Positions 1 to 8,984 of a DNA stretch of 64,000 bases are shown piece by piece. Position 1 is the stretch's first letter, and each line of letters begins with the position of its first letter. A program made the position numbers and the translations under genes. This DNA is from Prochlorococcus marinus (GTDB taxonomy: Bacteria > Cyanobacteriota > Cyanobacteriia > PCC-6307 > Cyanobiaceae). The stretch spans positions 310,001 through 374,000 of the forward strand of contig NZ_CVSZ01000035.1 in NCBI RefSeq assembly GCF_001180325.1. Reading direction: 5' to 3'. Below the pieces are notes generated by a model that was not told the origin of the DNA, did not search any database, and saw nothing but the letters and a program-made list of their open reading frames with translations.

Positions 1-628
<628 letters not shown>

Positions 629-693
629 AAATAAACTTAATTTATTGTTTTTAATTTATATAATTTTCTATGCAGTTCTCAAGGTTCACACTA

Positions 694-811
694 TCCTGGT
701 GTTCATGGCGATGTGGAACCACTCCGATCCATCTCGAACTCGGTTGTGAAACGCATCAGCGGCGAAAATATTTAGGGGGTAGCCCCTTGAGAAAATAGCT
801 CAATGCCAGGT
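694..811 (+). rRNA. rrf: 5S ribosomal RNA
   Basis: The 5' TCCTGG and 3' CCAGG ends pair to close the molecule. The internal blocks CCGATCCATCTCGAACTCGG and GTGAAACGC are the conserved loop B/C elements of bacterial 5S rRNA. Its length of about 117 nt and its position just after 23S fit a standard rrn operon. A terminator follows within 15 bases. Confidence 0.95.
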
Positions 812-821
812 AAAAATATTT

Positions 822-856
822 AAAAGGGTTTACTCTTCATGAGTAAGCCCTTTTTT
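822..856 (+). terminator. rRNA operon terminator
   Basis: GGGTTTACTC at 826-835 pairs with GAGTAAGCCC at 841-850 (one G-U pair) around the loop TTCAT, and six T follow. This is a classic Rho-independent terminator for the rRNA operon. On the other strand a shorter T-run also follows, so it may also serve the convergent mutM gene, whose stop lies in the T tract. Confidence 0.85.
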
Positions 857-1733
857 ATTTTTGGCATTTCGGACACCAATGGGTACTCCTTCCAGTAATT
901 TTTTGTCTCTCAATTAAATTTCCACATTTACGACATTCTTTTCCAGTTCTTCTATAGACATTTGTCTGTAAACCAAAATTCCCATTTTCTCCTTCCAAGT
1001 CCCTAAAATCACTAAATGTGGTACCTCCAGACCCTATACTTTTTTTTAATACAGTTACAATTGATTCTTTGAGCTTTATTAACTCATTCTTTTTTATTGT
1101 TCTAGCTTCTCTAAAAGGGGAGATGCCAGCAGAGTATAAACTTTCATCAGCATAAATATTACCTATACCTGCCACTATTGTTTGATCTAATAAGATAGCT
1201 TTTATAGATTTTGTTCTTTTTGAAATAACTTTTTTAAGATAATTTGCATCAAAGTCTTTAGAAAATGGTTCTGGTCCTAATGAACCTAATCCTTTTATTA
1301 TTTTGTTAATCGAAAGGCCTTTATTAATCCACCACATTTGACCAAAACTTCTTACGTCAATGTACCTAAGCTCATTATTATTTTTATCAAAAAATCTAAT
1401 TCTTGTATGTTTACAAGGATGACTTGAGTTTTCAATAAATTTAAAATATCCAGTCATTCTTAAATGAACTACAAGAAATCCGTTATTTTGAAAATTTTCT
1501 AAAGGAAATTGAGCACTCTCATTTTGAACTTCTTTTAATTGAGCTATTAAATATTTTCCTCTTCTATCCCATTTATAAATAAGTGAGTTCAGAAGTCCTT
1601 TAATGAATTCTTCTTTCTTGATTGGGAATGCAACAGTTGAATCCCTACAGACTTCTACTTTTTTAATAATAAAGTTATTAAGTTTTTGCTCTAAACCTCT
1701 GCGAACTGTCTCTACTTCTGGTAATTCAGGCAA
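855..1733 (-). CDS. mutM: Formamidopyrimidine-DNA glycosylase MutM/Fpg
   Basis: Base-excision repair enzyme that removes 8-oxoguanine and other oxidised purines and nicks the DNA. The N-terminus [14 protein letters not shown] carries the catalytic Pro2 and Glu3. The helix-two-turn-helix region contains [18 protein letters not shown], and the C-terminus has the zinc finger with CRKC and CPKC pairs. At 292 aa it is full length. It starts 4 bases after the psaE stop, so the two are probably co-transcribed. Linking oxidative DNA repair to a photosystem I gene is plausible in a light-stressed cell, but that is inference. Confidence 0.97.
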   Translation of the reverse strand: MPELPEVETVRRGLEQKLNNFIIKKVEVCRDSTVAFPIKKEEFIKGLLNSLIYKWDRRGKYLIAQLKEVQNESAQFPLENFQNNGFLVVHLRMTGYFKFIENSSHPCKHTRIRFFDKNNNELRYIDVRSFGQMWWINKGLSINKIIKGLGSLGPEPFSKDFDANYLKKVISKRTKSIKAILLDQTIVAGIGNIYADESLYSAGISPFREARTIKKNELIKLKESIVTVLKKSIGSGGTTFSDFRDLEGENGNFGLQTNVYRRTGKECRKCGNLIERQKITGRSTHWCPKCQK

Positions 1734-1737
1734 TTAT

Positions 1738-1947
1738 TTAAGCTTTCTCTAATTCACTTTCAGCGAAATTATTTGTATTTGCTCCACCATCAGTTCCGCT
1801 TATACCAGCGTAATTTACTTTATCGAATCTGACTACACAGTTATATTTAATGCCTGAGGTATCAACTGAAGCAACTTTACCGATTTCATTATACCAATAT
1901 GATTCCGGTCTTTTTACTCTTACGAGATCTCCTCTTGAAATAGCCAT
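1738..1947 (-). CDS. psaE: Photosystem I reaction centre subunit IV (PsaE)
   Basis: Small stromal-side subunit of photosystem I that helps dock ferredoxin and supports cyclic electron flow. The 69-residue protein starts [20 protein letters not shown] and folds as an SH3-like barrel in the family. The conserved core is [19 protein letters not shown] and NNFAESEL. The length matches other cyanobacterial PsaE proteins. It lies directly upstream of mutM on the minus strand. Confidence 0.97.
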   Translation of the reverse strand: MAISRGDLVRVKRPESYWYNEIGKVASVDTSGIKYNCVVRFDKVNYAGISGTDGGANTNNFAESELEKA

Positions 1948-2026
1948 TAATATTAATTTAACTTTTTGTAGAATAACTCATCATTAATATTCTTAGACAA
2001 ATTATTCACACATGTTAATTAAAGTT

Positions 2027-2797
2027 TTAACAAAAATCATTTATTAAATTATTTTCGAATTCTTCTTTAGCAGGCTTACTTCCCATCCATTTCCTGCCAG
2101 GTATTCTTATATCTAATTCATTTTTATCACAATTGATTGAAATAATCAGTTTTTTATTTTCTTGATTTAGAACGTTTAAAACTTTTCTACCTTTAATATC
2201 TTTATATGTTTTACTTTGGATAATTATAGGACCATAAATTTTTTTATCTAACTCAATTAAGTCATTATTTTTTTTATTTTCAGTTGTTTCATATTTTTCT
2301 GAATTAATTGAGTTCTTTTTTCTTATTGTGAGCTTTTGACCAATTTTTATTGAATCAGCATTATTGATATTATTAATCTCTATCAGTTCTTTTACTTTTA
2401 AATTATATTTGTTCGATATGTCAGTAAGATTTTCACCAGTTTGAACAATATGATAATTTTTAATTAAATCTGATTGTTTTGTAAGATTTTCAGAAGATTC
2501 GGAGATAATAAGATTTTGGCCAACAAAGATATAATTTTCATCTTTTAAGTTATTCAATTTAATAATTAAATCTTTATTAACTGAATAGAATTTTGAAATA
2601 CTTGATATTGTATCTCCACTTTTTACAATATGAATTTTTTTTATTTCAGTTTTTTCTTCAGTAATTGATTCTTTTCTAGCAATATTCTCAATTTTGTTTT
2701 TTGATGAAAATATTTTTTCTTCTGATTTTGTCAATGAGTGATTAAAAAAATTAATAAATATGGCAATTACTAAAAATGCAAATTTCATAAAACTCAC
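2027..2797 (-). CDS. LysM-domain protein, probably exported
   Basis: A 256-aa protein with an N-terminal hydrophobic stretch (FAFLVIAIFINFF, about residues 6-18) that looks like a signal peptide or anchor. Two LysM repeats follow, one beginning HIVKSGDTISSISKFY and one beginning YHIVQTGENLTDISNKYN, each ending in the typical VGQNLII or IGQKLTI. LysM domains bind peptidoglycan. The C-terminal part (from about residue 185) has no domain I recognise and could carry the specific function. Role in the cell wall or periplasm is inferred. Confidence 0.85.
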   Translation of the reverse strand: MSFMKFAFLVIAIFINFFNHSLTKSEEKIFSSKNKIENIARKESITEEKTEIKKIHIVKSGDTISSISKFYSVNKDLIIKLNNLKDENYIFVGQNLIISESSENLTKQSDLIKNYHIVQTGENLTDISNKYNLKVKELIEINNINNADSIKIGQKLTIRKKNSINSEKYETTENKKNNDLIELDKKIYGPIIIQSKTYKDIKGRKVLNVLNQENKKLIISINCDKNELDIRIPGRKWMGSKPAKEEFENNLINDFC

Positions 2798-2860
2798 TAT
2801 TTATTTAAAGATAATCTTTAAATTTAAAATCGCTAGGTTTTTGAAAACAATTTAAGTAAT

Positions 2861-4252
2861 TTAAACCTGAAAAATAAACTTTAAAAATTTCTTTACTCTC
2901 TCATAGGGGGGATACCGCAGATTTAAATCAAATAAAAAACCTTTAAAAGTAATAGATTTTTGATTTGAAAAATTTCGAAAACCTTCTTCTCCATGAAATT
3001 TACCAATACCACTTTGCCCAACGCCTCCAAAGGGTAAATTTGGAATAAGGACTGGCAACATCACATCATTTATACAAATTGTTCCAGAGCTGGTTACTTT
3101 TGAAATATGATTATGGATTTTTTTATTGCCTCCAAATAAGTAGATTGCTAAGGGTTTTGATGTTTGACTGATCTGTTTTAAAGCTGATTCTTTATCATTA
3201 ATTCCAACTATAGGAAGTAGTGAACTGAATAATTCTTTCTGCAAAATATCTGTTTCATTTAATTTAGTTCTCAAAATTGTAGGAGATATTTTCAACTTTT
3301 TTTTACTAAAAGTCCCCCCAAATAAAATTCTTTTTTCTTTTTCATATTGTTTGAGAATTTCTACAGTTGATGTAAATTGTTTTTTCTCCAATTTTGATAG
3401 GTTTTCGGAAATAATTGGATTATCTCCGTAAAAACTTACTATGTATTTTTTTAATTTTTCTATAAAAATATTTTCAATTTCTTTATCTACAAAGATATGA
3501 TTCGGAGCCATGCAGGATTGACCAGAATTAAAAAATTTACCCCAAACAATTCTTTTTGCAGCCACTTCTAAATTTGCATTCTTGAAAACAATTACAGGAT
3601 TTGTTCCGCTTAACTCAAGAGTTAATGGAGTTAAGTTTTTTGAAGCTAATTTCATTATAGATTTTCCAGTTTCAGTACTTCCTGTAAAAAAAATGTGGTC
3701 AAAATTTTGTTCAATTAATTTTATGGATTGTTTATTATCACCCTCTACTGTCATTAGGACATCTTTACGGAAATATTTGGAAGTAAGCTTATTAATAAGT
3801 TTTGAGGTCGTAGGACATTTCTCTGATGGTTTTATAACTGCAGTATTTCCTGCTGAGAAAATATTTACCAATGGCTTTAAAATATAAAGTAATGGGTAAT
3901 TATAAGGACCAAGAATTAAGACACACCCAAGAGGTTCATAAATAACTTTGGAGGATGATGGAAAAAGATAAAAAGGTGTATCAATCTTTTTTGGTCGCAT
4001 CCAAGAATTGAGTTTCTTTTTTATAAGTGAAATTTCTTCTTTCACTAAAAGTATTTCTGAAAGCCCTTCAATTTCAGATTTGCCGAGATCAACAAAAAGT
4101 GATTTAATTATCTCTTTTTTATTTTCATCCAAAAGTTTAGAAACTATATTGATATGATGGATCCGCCATTTTATATCTTCAGTTTTACCAGTGAGAACTG
4201 TATTTTTTAATTTATAGATGTCTTCTAAATGAAATTTATCAGAAATTTTCAT
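2861..4252 (-). CDS. Aldehyde dehydrogenase, class 3 / fatty-aldehyde type
   Basis: NAD(P)-dependent oxidation of aldehydes to acids. Visible motifs are the nucleotide-site FFTGSTETGKSIMKLA, the general-base glutamate in LELSGTNPVIV, and the catalytic cysteine in FNSGQSCMAPNH. The 463-aa length and the short N-terminus fit the class 3 group, which in cyanobacteria acts on fatty or apocarotenoid aldehydes. The substrate here is inferred. It stands alone on the minus strand, divergent from the GNAT gene. Confidence 0.92.
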   Translation of the reverse strand: MKISDKFHLEDIYKLKNTVLTGKTEDIKWRIHHINIVSKLLDENKKEIIKSLFVDLGKSEIEGLSEILLVKEEISLIKKKLNSWMRPKKIDTPFYLFPSSSKVIYEPLGCVLILGPYNYPLLYILKPLVNIFSAGNTAVIKPSEKCPTTSKLINKLTSKYFRKDVLMTVEGDNKQSIKLIEQNFDHIFFTGSTETGKSIMKLASKNLTPLTLELSGTNPVIVFKNANLEVAAKRIVWGKFFNSGQSCMAPNHIFVDKEIENIFIEKLKKYIVSFYGDNPIISENLSKLEKKQFTSTVEILKQYEKEKRILFGGTFSKKKLKISPTILRTKLNETDILQKELFSSLLPIVGINDKESALKQISQTSKPLAIYLFGGNKKIHNHISKVTSSGTICINDVMLPVLIPNLPFGGVGQSGIGKFHGEEGFRNFSNQKSITFKGFLFDLNLRYPPYERVKKFLKFIFQV

Positions 4253-4408
4253 TTTTTACCTTTCAATAGTATTAAATATATCAGAGGATAAATTGTAAAT
4301 AACTAAGGTTTTTAGGCAGTTCAATCAAAGCGAATGATTTATGAGAAATAATCAAATTTATTAATATTGCTATTAAAAATTCAAATTTTTCTTGGTTAGT
4401 ATATTTCT

Positions 4409-5299
4409 ATGAGGGAAAATTTTTCAATTAGATTGATATCTATAAATGAAATACCAGAAGTCACAAACTGGGCAAGGTTAGAAGGATTTTCTCCCGGAAT
4501 GGATGATTTATCAATTTATAGAAATACAGATAAACAAGGGGTATGGGTAGCTTGCCTAGACAATAATCCCATAGGCTCTATTGCGTGTATAAAATATAAT
4601 TCCTCGTATAGTTTTATAGGTTTATTTATCGTTAAAAAAGAATTCCGGAATAATGGATATGGAGTGAGATTATGGAAACATGCCCTCGAATATTTGAAAA
4701 ATGTTGATTGTATTGGTCTTGAGGCTGCCCCAGATAGATTAAATGATTACGCAAAGTGGGGGTTTAGAAAATCTTCCATTACAAATCGATGGAAATTAAA
4801 TGGTTCTCAAGATTTGCCATTAAGAAATTTCTATAAAGATGAATTTCATTCTTTTAAAGTTGTCCCGGGTAATAAAATTTCTTCTGAAGCAGTCTTAATT
4901 TATGATGATCAAAGAGAACCTAGTCCCAGACCACATTTTCTAAATGACTGGTTGAAAAATTCTCATGGTAATGTCAGTGCAATTGTCGATAATAATGGGA
5001 TGTGCCATGGATTTGGCAGGATTAGACCTTGTGTATTGGAGGATAATGAGCAAGGCTGGAGAATTGGCCCACTTTTAGCGGATACTCCACCACTTGCTGA
5101 ATTATTAATAAGGGAGTTAGTTGGTGATTTAGATACTCAAATCTTATTGGATTGCTCTAATCTGAACCCTTATGCAAATTATCTTTTATCAAGTTTGGGA
5201 TTTGAGGAAATATCAAAAACTTACAGAATGTATAAAGGTATTCAACTTCCCTGCCCTATGAATCAAGTATATGGACTTGCCTGCTTGGAATTGGGATGA
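4409..5299 (+). CDS. GNAT-family N-acetyltransferase
   Basis: A 296-aa protein whose N-terminal half is a GNAT fold. The acetyl-CoA loop is EFRNNGYGVRLWKHALEYL at about residues 75-93, and GLEAAPDRLNDYAKWGFRK is typical of strand 5 and the following helix. The C-terminal half (HGFGRIRPC, GWRIGPLLAD, LDCSNLNPYANYLLSSLGF) resembles the second half of two-domain GNAT proteins such as the YitI/DUF1248 type. The substrate is unknown. Confidence 0.85.
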   Translation: MRENFSIRLISINEIPEVTNWARLEGFSPGMDDLSIYRNTDKQGVWVACLDNNPIGSIACIKYNSSYSFIGLFIVKKEFRNNGYGVRLWKHALEYLKNVDCIGLEAAPDRLNDYAKWGFRKSSITNRWKLNGSQDLPLRNFYKDEFHSFKVVPGNKISSEAVLIYDDQREPSPRPHFLNDWLKNSHGNVSAIVDNNGMCHGFGRIRPCVLEDNEQGWRIGPLLADTPPLAELLIRELVGDLDTQILLDCSNLNPYANYLLSSLGFEEISKTYRMYKGIQLPCPMNQVYGLACLELG

Positions 5300-5361
5300 T
5301 TTCCTTTAAAACGTTCATTCCCCCTTTTTTGTAATACTGAATGAAGTTTGTTTGATTAAGA

Positions 5362-5610
5362 TTAACTTCCAGAAGGTTTCAAAATTTTTTCTACAATATC
5401 GGCGTTGATTATAGTGATCTCTCCATTGTCAATATTGGCAACTTGAAACAAGGTCCATGAATTTGGATTTCTAGCTCCTCCAATACAGTCGATAACTTGA
5501 CCGACCCAATAATTTTCATTCTTTTCCTTAGTATCTTCGCAATTTTCTTTTTTAATTGCGACATAATCACCAGGCCTAACGAAAAGAAACTCAGGAATTG
5601 CTGAGCTCAC
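5362..5610 (-). CDS. DUF3104 family protein
   Basis: Conserved 82-aa protein of marine picocyanobacteria. The features I associate with the DUF3104 family are the opening FVRPGDYVAIKK, WVGQVIDCIGGARNP in the middle and LFQVANIDNGEITIINAD near the end. It looks like a small beta-rich soluble protein. The start is GTG at 5610. Function is unknown. Confidence 0.75.
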   Translation of the reverse strand: MSSAIPEFLFVRPGDYVAIKKENCEDTKEKNENYWVGQVIDCIGGARNPNSWTLFQVANIDNGEITIINADIVEKILKPSGS

Positions 5611-5707
5611 AATAAATAACTAGTAGTATATAAGTACTATAGTAAGTTATTAGTTTTGTTGCTGAACTTTGAATTATTTAGCAAACTAAGGGTAATTTAA
5701 AAATAAA

Positions 5708-5800
5708 ATGGAATCAACTGAAATTGCTATATTTTCAACATTATTGGGGTTAATTTTAGCTTTAACTGACGCTTATATAGAACGAAATATTCCTGGATAA
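5708..5800 (+). CDS. 30-aa single-TM microprotein
   Basis: ATG at 5708 opens a 30-codon frame ending TAA at 5798. The product begins MESTEIAIFSTLLGLI and ends DAYIERNIPG, with one hydrophobic helix at about residues 6-19. This resembles the architecture of small photosystem or cytochrome b6f subunits, but I do not recognise it as any of them. AAGGG lies about 15 bases upstream, a little far for a ribosome site. Possible but unproven gene. Confidence 0.5.
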   Translation: MESTEIAIFSTLLGLILALTDAYIERNIPG

Positions 5801-5821
5801 TAAATACTTCTAATTAATTTC

Positions 5822-5953
5822 TTAAATTAAATAAGATTTAAGCTGGTCTAATATGTCGGCACGGTTGGAAACTAGTTTTGTAAAAACTAAATATATCAAC
5901 CCTCCCATTGCGAGTCTTCCGTTAATTTTTTCTAACTGCTTTAGTTTTCTCAA
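5822..5953 (-). CDS. hli: High-light-inducible (Hli/HLIP) protein
   Basis: A 43-aa frame read from a TTG start at 5953 (an in-frame stop lies two codons upstream, so the start can only be this TTG or the CTT before it). Residues 8-16, EKINGRLAM, match the chlorophyll-binding motif ExxNGRxAM of Hli proteins, followed by a hydrophobic stretch GGLIYLVFTKLV. Hli proteins bind chlorophyll and carotenoid and protect photosystems during light stress. The family match is good; the unusual start and short N-terminus make the exact gene limits less certain. It lies tail-to-tail with the 30-aa gene at 5708. Confidence 0.72.
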   Translation of the reverse strand: MRKLKQLEKINGRLAMGGLIYLVFTKLVSNRADILDQLKSYLI

Positions 5954-6065
5954 AAGTTACCCAATGGTTAAATAAAATTTAAAGGGTATAGAAAATAAAA
6001 AAGTATTGATTAATTCAAAATTAAAAAAAAATTTATAGAAATATTATTTCAAACACGAATTAAAT

Positions 6066-6203
6066 TTAAAGCCAAGCTTCTTTCATCTCAAGATAAAGTC
6101 TCTCGCTCTCAGCAGAGTTAATTTTGCTGTCTGAATAGGATTGTTGCTGCTGCTGCTGCTGCTGCTGAGTTGAGTTAGTATTAGGATTTTGGACTTCGCT
6201 CAT
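6066..6203 (-). CDS. 45-aa poly-glutamine small protein
   Basis: ATG at 6203 opens MSEVQNPNTNST followed by nine glutamines and then SYSDSKINSAESERLY and LEMKEAWL. It is hydrophilic with no membrane segment. The coding pattern is convincing on both sides of the repeat, which makes it a likely real gene. The function is unknown. The Q run is encoded by seven CAG and two CAA codons, unusual in such an AT-rich genome. Confidence 0.6.
   Translation of the reverse strand: MSEVQNPNTNSTQQQQQQQQQSYSDSKINSAESERLYLEMKEAWL
6143..6169 (-). repeat. CAG trinucleotide tract (poly-Q)
   Basis: Nine tandem glutamine codons, seven of them CAG, lie inside the small gene at 6066-6203. Trinucleotide tracts like this can change length by replication slippage and stay in frame when they do. 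Confidence 0.85.
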
Positions 6204-6319
6204 TAGAGGGGCTGGAGATTTGTGTTTATTCTCTCATATTTAGAGCTTTTTTTGTCAACTTAAATTCTTAAATTTTTTTTAAATTTTCTACGCTTTTAAT
6301 TTTCCTGTTTTGAGTGAAT

Positions 6320-6421
6320 TTATTTCGCTACAGTAGTTTTGGTATATAGGAATTTAACTTCCCAATATACAATCCCTAGGAAGATAGCACTTGCAATAAT
6401 AATTTCAGAAATGGCTAACAT
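6320..6421 (-). CDS. 33-aa single-TM microprotein
   Basis: ATG at 6421 opens a frame of 33 codons, MLAISEIIIASAIFLGIVYW then EVKFLYTKTTVAK. One hydrophobic helix spans about residues 2-20 with a positively charged C-terminal tail. It has no family I recognise. Its neighbours are other tiny genes. Confidence 0.45.
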   Translation of the reverse strand: MLAISEIIIASAIFLGIVYWEVKFLYTKTTVAK

Positions 6422-6568
6422 TTTATTCTTCAATACTAATTTAATTTTGGTATCAATTTACACAGAATGCAATAGGTACTAATTACATTATAAATTTTAA
6501 ATAATCTTATTTAATAAAATAACGCGTCGAAATAATATAAAATTTTAAGTTAGATACATATTTTTTCC

Positions 6569-7003
6569 GTGGGAAATTTCATAAATTCAACAACTCTTAT
6601 ACCTTTAATACCTTTAGTAACCTCTTTTTTTATTCTTATTTTATTGGCAAGTTTTAACAGAACACTTAACAGGTTAACAAAACCAGTTACTGCACTGGTT
6701 GTATTATCTTTATTAAGTTCTGCTTTTATAAGCTTATTTGACTATTTTAAGAAAATAGAAGAAGAATTAGTTTTATCTGAATTTCTCAAATTTTTTGAAG
6801 AAAAAAATTTAGTTATACATCTCAATTTAGTAAATGAAAAAATTATAATTTTTTTCTCATTAATAATGATACTAATTATTGGAATATCTTTTTATAAATT
6901 GCCTAGAAAAAAAGGTTACGTCTCATTAATGATCAGCCTAGGGTTAATTTCTTCTTCGGTGATACTCTCAATATTGCTGATAGATTTCTCAGCACTAATC
7001 TAA
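6569..7003 (+). CDS. NdhF-like N-terminal fragment, membrane protein
   Basis: A 144-aa membrane protein from a GTG start at 6569. The first TM segment has LIPLIPLVTSFFILILLASF, and the NRLTKPVTALVVLSLLSSAF that follows resembles the N-terminus of NAD(P)H dehydrogenase subunit 5 (NdhF), where similar helices flank a soluble beta hairpin (here about 60-88). The proton-channel core of NdhF is absent. It could be a stand-alone accessory membrane subunit or a relic. The last 4 bases overlap the convergent PTOX gene. Family assignment is by eye only. Confidence 0.6.
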   Translation: MGNFINSTTLIPLIPLVTSFFILILLASFNRTLNRLTKPVTALVVLSLLSSAFISLFDYFKKIEEELVLSEFLKFFEEKNLVIHLNLVNEKIIIFFSLIMILIIGISFYKLPRKKGYVSLMISLGLISSSVILSILLIDFSALI

Positions 7004-7509
7004 ACTGTTGTAAGCATTGACAAAGCTTCGTTAAGTTCTTGGACATGATTTAATTCATCGTGAGCAATTTCTTTTATTTTTTGATCATTTGGATTATCTA
7101 TTAAATATTTGGAATAAGTTTCAAATGCATGTTCTTCGATTTTTATGTTTACATCATAAGCATTAGCTGGAGAGAGGAAATAATAAAAAACCATGATCCA
7201 GTAATAGACAAGAACAAGGTGTCTCGCAAAAAATCTATCAATCCAGAACCTATCACCTCCTCTTTTCTCCATTTCTTTAAGATGCTCAGTTTCGTTAATA
7301 GCTTGATAAAAATGTTCTTTCATTAAAATCATTGTTTTCTCATTTTTAATTCCTAGAGATTCTTTAAAATGAAGAACTGAAAGAAATGCAAAATAAGGTG
7401 ATCTAGCTATAACTTCTAAAACCCAAAATCTTTGTAAAGATCTACCAGAGTATATGAAGTCTAAGAAGTTAACTGTGCTGTTCAAAATCAAAGAATTTAA
7501 TTTCTTCAT
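7000..7509 (-). CDS. ptox: Plastoquinol terminal oxidase (PTOX / alternative oxidase family)
   Basis: Di-iron oxidase that passes electrons from plastoquinol to oxygen, a safety valve under high light. Visible ligand motifs are LEVIARSPYF (Glu32), INETEHL (Glu73, His76), KIEEHAFETY (Glu125/126) and AHDELNH (Glu152, His155). The 169-aa length is short relative to plant PTOX, as in cyanobacteria. The hydrophobic stretch LVLVYYWIMVFYYFL lies on the membrane surface in the family. It converges on the NdhF-like gene. Confidence 0.92.
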   Translation of the reverse strand: MKKLNSLILNSTVNFLDFIYSGRSLQRFWVLEVIARSPYFAFLSVLHFKESLGIKNEKTMILMKEHFYQAINETEHLKEMEKRGGDRFWIDRFFARHLVLVYYWIMVFYYFLSPANAYDVNIKIEEHAFETYSKYLIDNPNDQKIKEIAHDELNHVQELNEALSMLTTV

Positions 7510-7664
7510 GGATTTAGTTTTTCTTTAAGTATAATTACTCAGCCGCTCGAGGACTATGATGTATTGAAGTAATTAACCAAAAATTAATATTTATAGTCTA
7601 AAAATTGTTACTTCCATTGAAATATTTTTTTTTCATGCATTAATTGGATAGATAAAAATTTTAT

Positions 7665-7805
7665 ATGACAACTACTGAAAAAATTGCAAATGCAAAAAAA
7701 AGGATTGATGAATTAGAAAGACTTATAAAATTTTGGAATGATTCAGACCATGATGAGGCAAAAATAGTAAATTTTTCAAAGAACATTGAAAATAAAGTTG
7801 CTTAG
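7665..7805 (+). CDS. 46-aa coiled-coil small protein
   Basis: ATG at 7665 opens MTTTEKIANAKKRIDELERL and continues IKFWNDSDHDEAKIVNFSKN to the end IENKVA. The strong helical, charged pattern suggests a short coiled coil or dimerising protein. No membrane segment. Function unknown. Confidence 0.6.
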   Translation: MTTTEKIANAKKRIDELERLIKFWNDSDHDEAKIVNFSKNIENKVA

Positions 7806-7951
7806 ATTGTGAAGATTAAGGCTAATTAACTTTATCTACTTAAAGTGATTTAATATTTTTGAGGTTTAGAATATTGTTTAATTTATAAATAGAGCAATTA
7901 AACCTATTTTCAAAAACTGTAAGGAAGAAATAATCTAAAAGAAAAATAAAT

Positions 7952-8065
7952 ATGAAAACCTTTTCAAAGAAATATTTAGTTCCGATTAAATTTATACCAT
8001 GGTTTTTTTGGGTATTTATATCTTTTATGAGTTTATATTTGTGTAAGATAGCCTGGGTAAATTGA
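7952..8065 (+). CDS. Possible 37-aa single-TM microprotein
   Basis: ATG at 7952 gives MKTFSKKYLVPIKFIPWFFW and a hydrophobic stretch WVFISFMSLYLCKIAWVN. It would have a positive N-terminus and one membrane helix. No nearby ribosome-binding site was seen, so this is a weak candidate. Confidence 0.33.
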   Translation: MKTFSKKYLVPIKFIPWFFWVFISFMSLYLCKIAWVN

Positions 8066-8078
8066 ATAATTAATGGAT

Positions 8079-8387
8079 CTAGCTTCTCCTTAGCCAACCA
8101 GGAGCACCGCCAAACCAATCCGATATGTCATCTTCATTAGGGTTGAAATGATTTTCTTTATCTAGTCCATCTATCCCAAATGATTGTAAGAGGTTATCAA
8201 TCCCCCCATCATTTTTCGTACCATTCCTTCTAAAACTGTTAGCTTTTTTCAGCCAAAGAGAAATTGTAGAGTTATGGTGCGCAAATTTCTCGACATATAT
8301 TCTTTCTTCTAATGTAATTGATTTATCTTGAGCAATTCTTTTAATTATTCCTTGGATTTTTAGTCTTTTTGAATTACTAAGAAGCAT
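8079..8387 (-). CDS. Conserved hypothetical protein, 102 aa
   Basis: Soluble, charged protein starting MLLSNSKRLKIQGIIKRIAQ. The first 55 residues look helical, and the C-terminal part is acidic and glycine/tryptophan-rich (EDDISDWFGGAPGWLRRS). No known domain is visible. It is more convincing as coding sequence than the overlapping frame at 7840-8118. Confidence 0.6.
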   Translation of the reverse strand: MLLSNSKRLKIQGIIKRIAQDKSITLEERIYVEKFAHHNSTISLWLKKANSFRRNGTKNDGGIDNLLQSFGIDGLDKENHFNPNEDDISDWFGGAPGWLRRS

Positions 8388-8686
8388 TTTGCGATCAATT
8401 CATTATTCTTTTTATAGGAAGGATTACTAAATATATCTTGTCAATGTTAATTTCAACAAATTAACTATTTTAAGAGGTTTTAAGCAATAAAAGTCTTAAG
8501 ACACTAAAAAAAGGGATCAATAAGTTACTTATGATACTTTTATTCATTTATCAAACTTATAATTCCCACAAATTAGATAAAAAAAATCAATCCATTCATA
8601 AGGATACTTTGAAATTAAGATAAATGGATGCAGCTGTTGCATAATAGTAAAAATGTACTATTATTAGTACAGATGTATTATAAGAT
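8388..8686. other. Intergenic stretch without a supported gene
   Basis: About 300 AT-rich bases between the 102-aa gene and the 68-aa gene. It contains GTCTTAAGAC near 8494 and GTACTATTATTAGTAC at 8654-8669, both inverted repeats. The latter sits about 20 bases before the next gene and could be an operator or part of a promoter. A 30-codon frame from 8529 is not convincing. Confidence 0.4.
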
Positions 8687-8893
8687 ATGAAAGTGATTTC
8701 ATCTTCTCCTTATGCCCCTTTTAATTCAAAAGAGTGGAATTCTCTAATAAGAAAAAATGCAAAGTTTGAAAATACTCCAATAAAAATTCAAAAAAAATTT
8801 TATAAAACTTTTGCTCTAAAAAAAATTGAAAAAGATGAACTATCGCAAGAGAAAAATGAATTGCATCAACAAATGCAACTTGTATTTGGATAG
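8687..8893 (+). CDS. Conserved hypothetical protein, 68 aa
   Basis: Basic soluble protein starting MKVISSSPYAPFNSKEWNSL, with a helical, charged C-terminal half (LKKIEKDELSQEKNELHQQM). No known domain is recognised. A palindrome lies just upstream. The coding character is typical of small picocyanobacterial genes. Confidence 0.6.
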   Translation: MKVISSSPYAPFNSKEWNSLIRKNAKFENTPIKIQKKFYKTFALKKIEKDELSQEKNELHQQMQLVFG

Positions 8894-8984
8894 AAAAAAT
8901 ATTAACTAACAATCTTTTTATCGAATATTATTTTACGAGATCCAATTTTTTGTTAGATTAGTAGAAATACAAGAAGGATTTAAT

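Noticed and set aside
3582..3887. A 101-aa plus-strand frame
   Set aside because: It is antisense to the conserved core of the aldehyde dehydrogenase.
7840..8118. A 92-aa minus-strand frame
   Set aside because: Its start overlaps the better-supported 102-aa gene in another phase, and its sequence is AT-driven and hydrophobic without a clear pattern.
8529..8621. A 30-codon plus-strand frame
   Set aside because: No ribosome site, no membrane or charge pattern, and low-complexity AT-rich codons.
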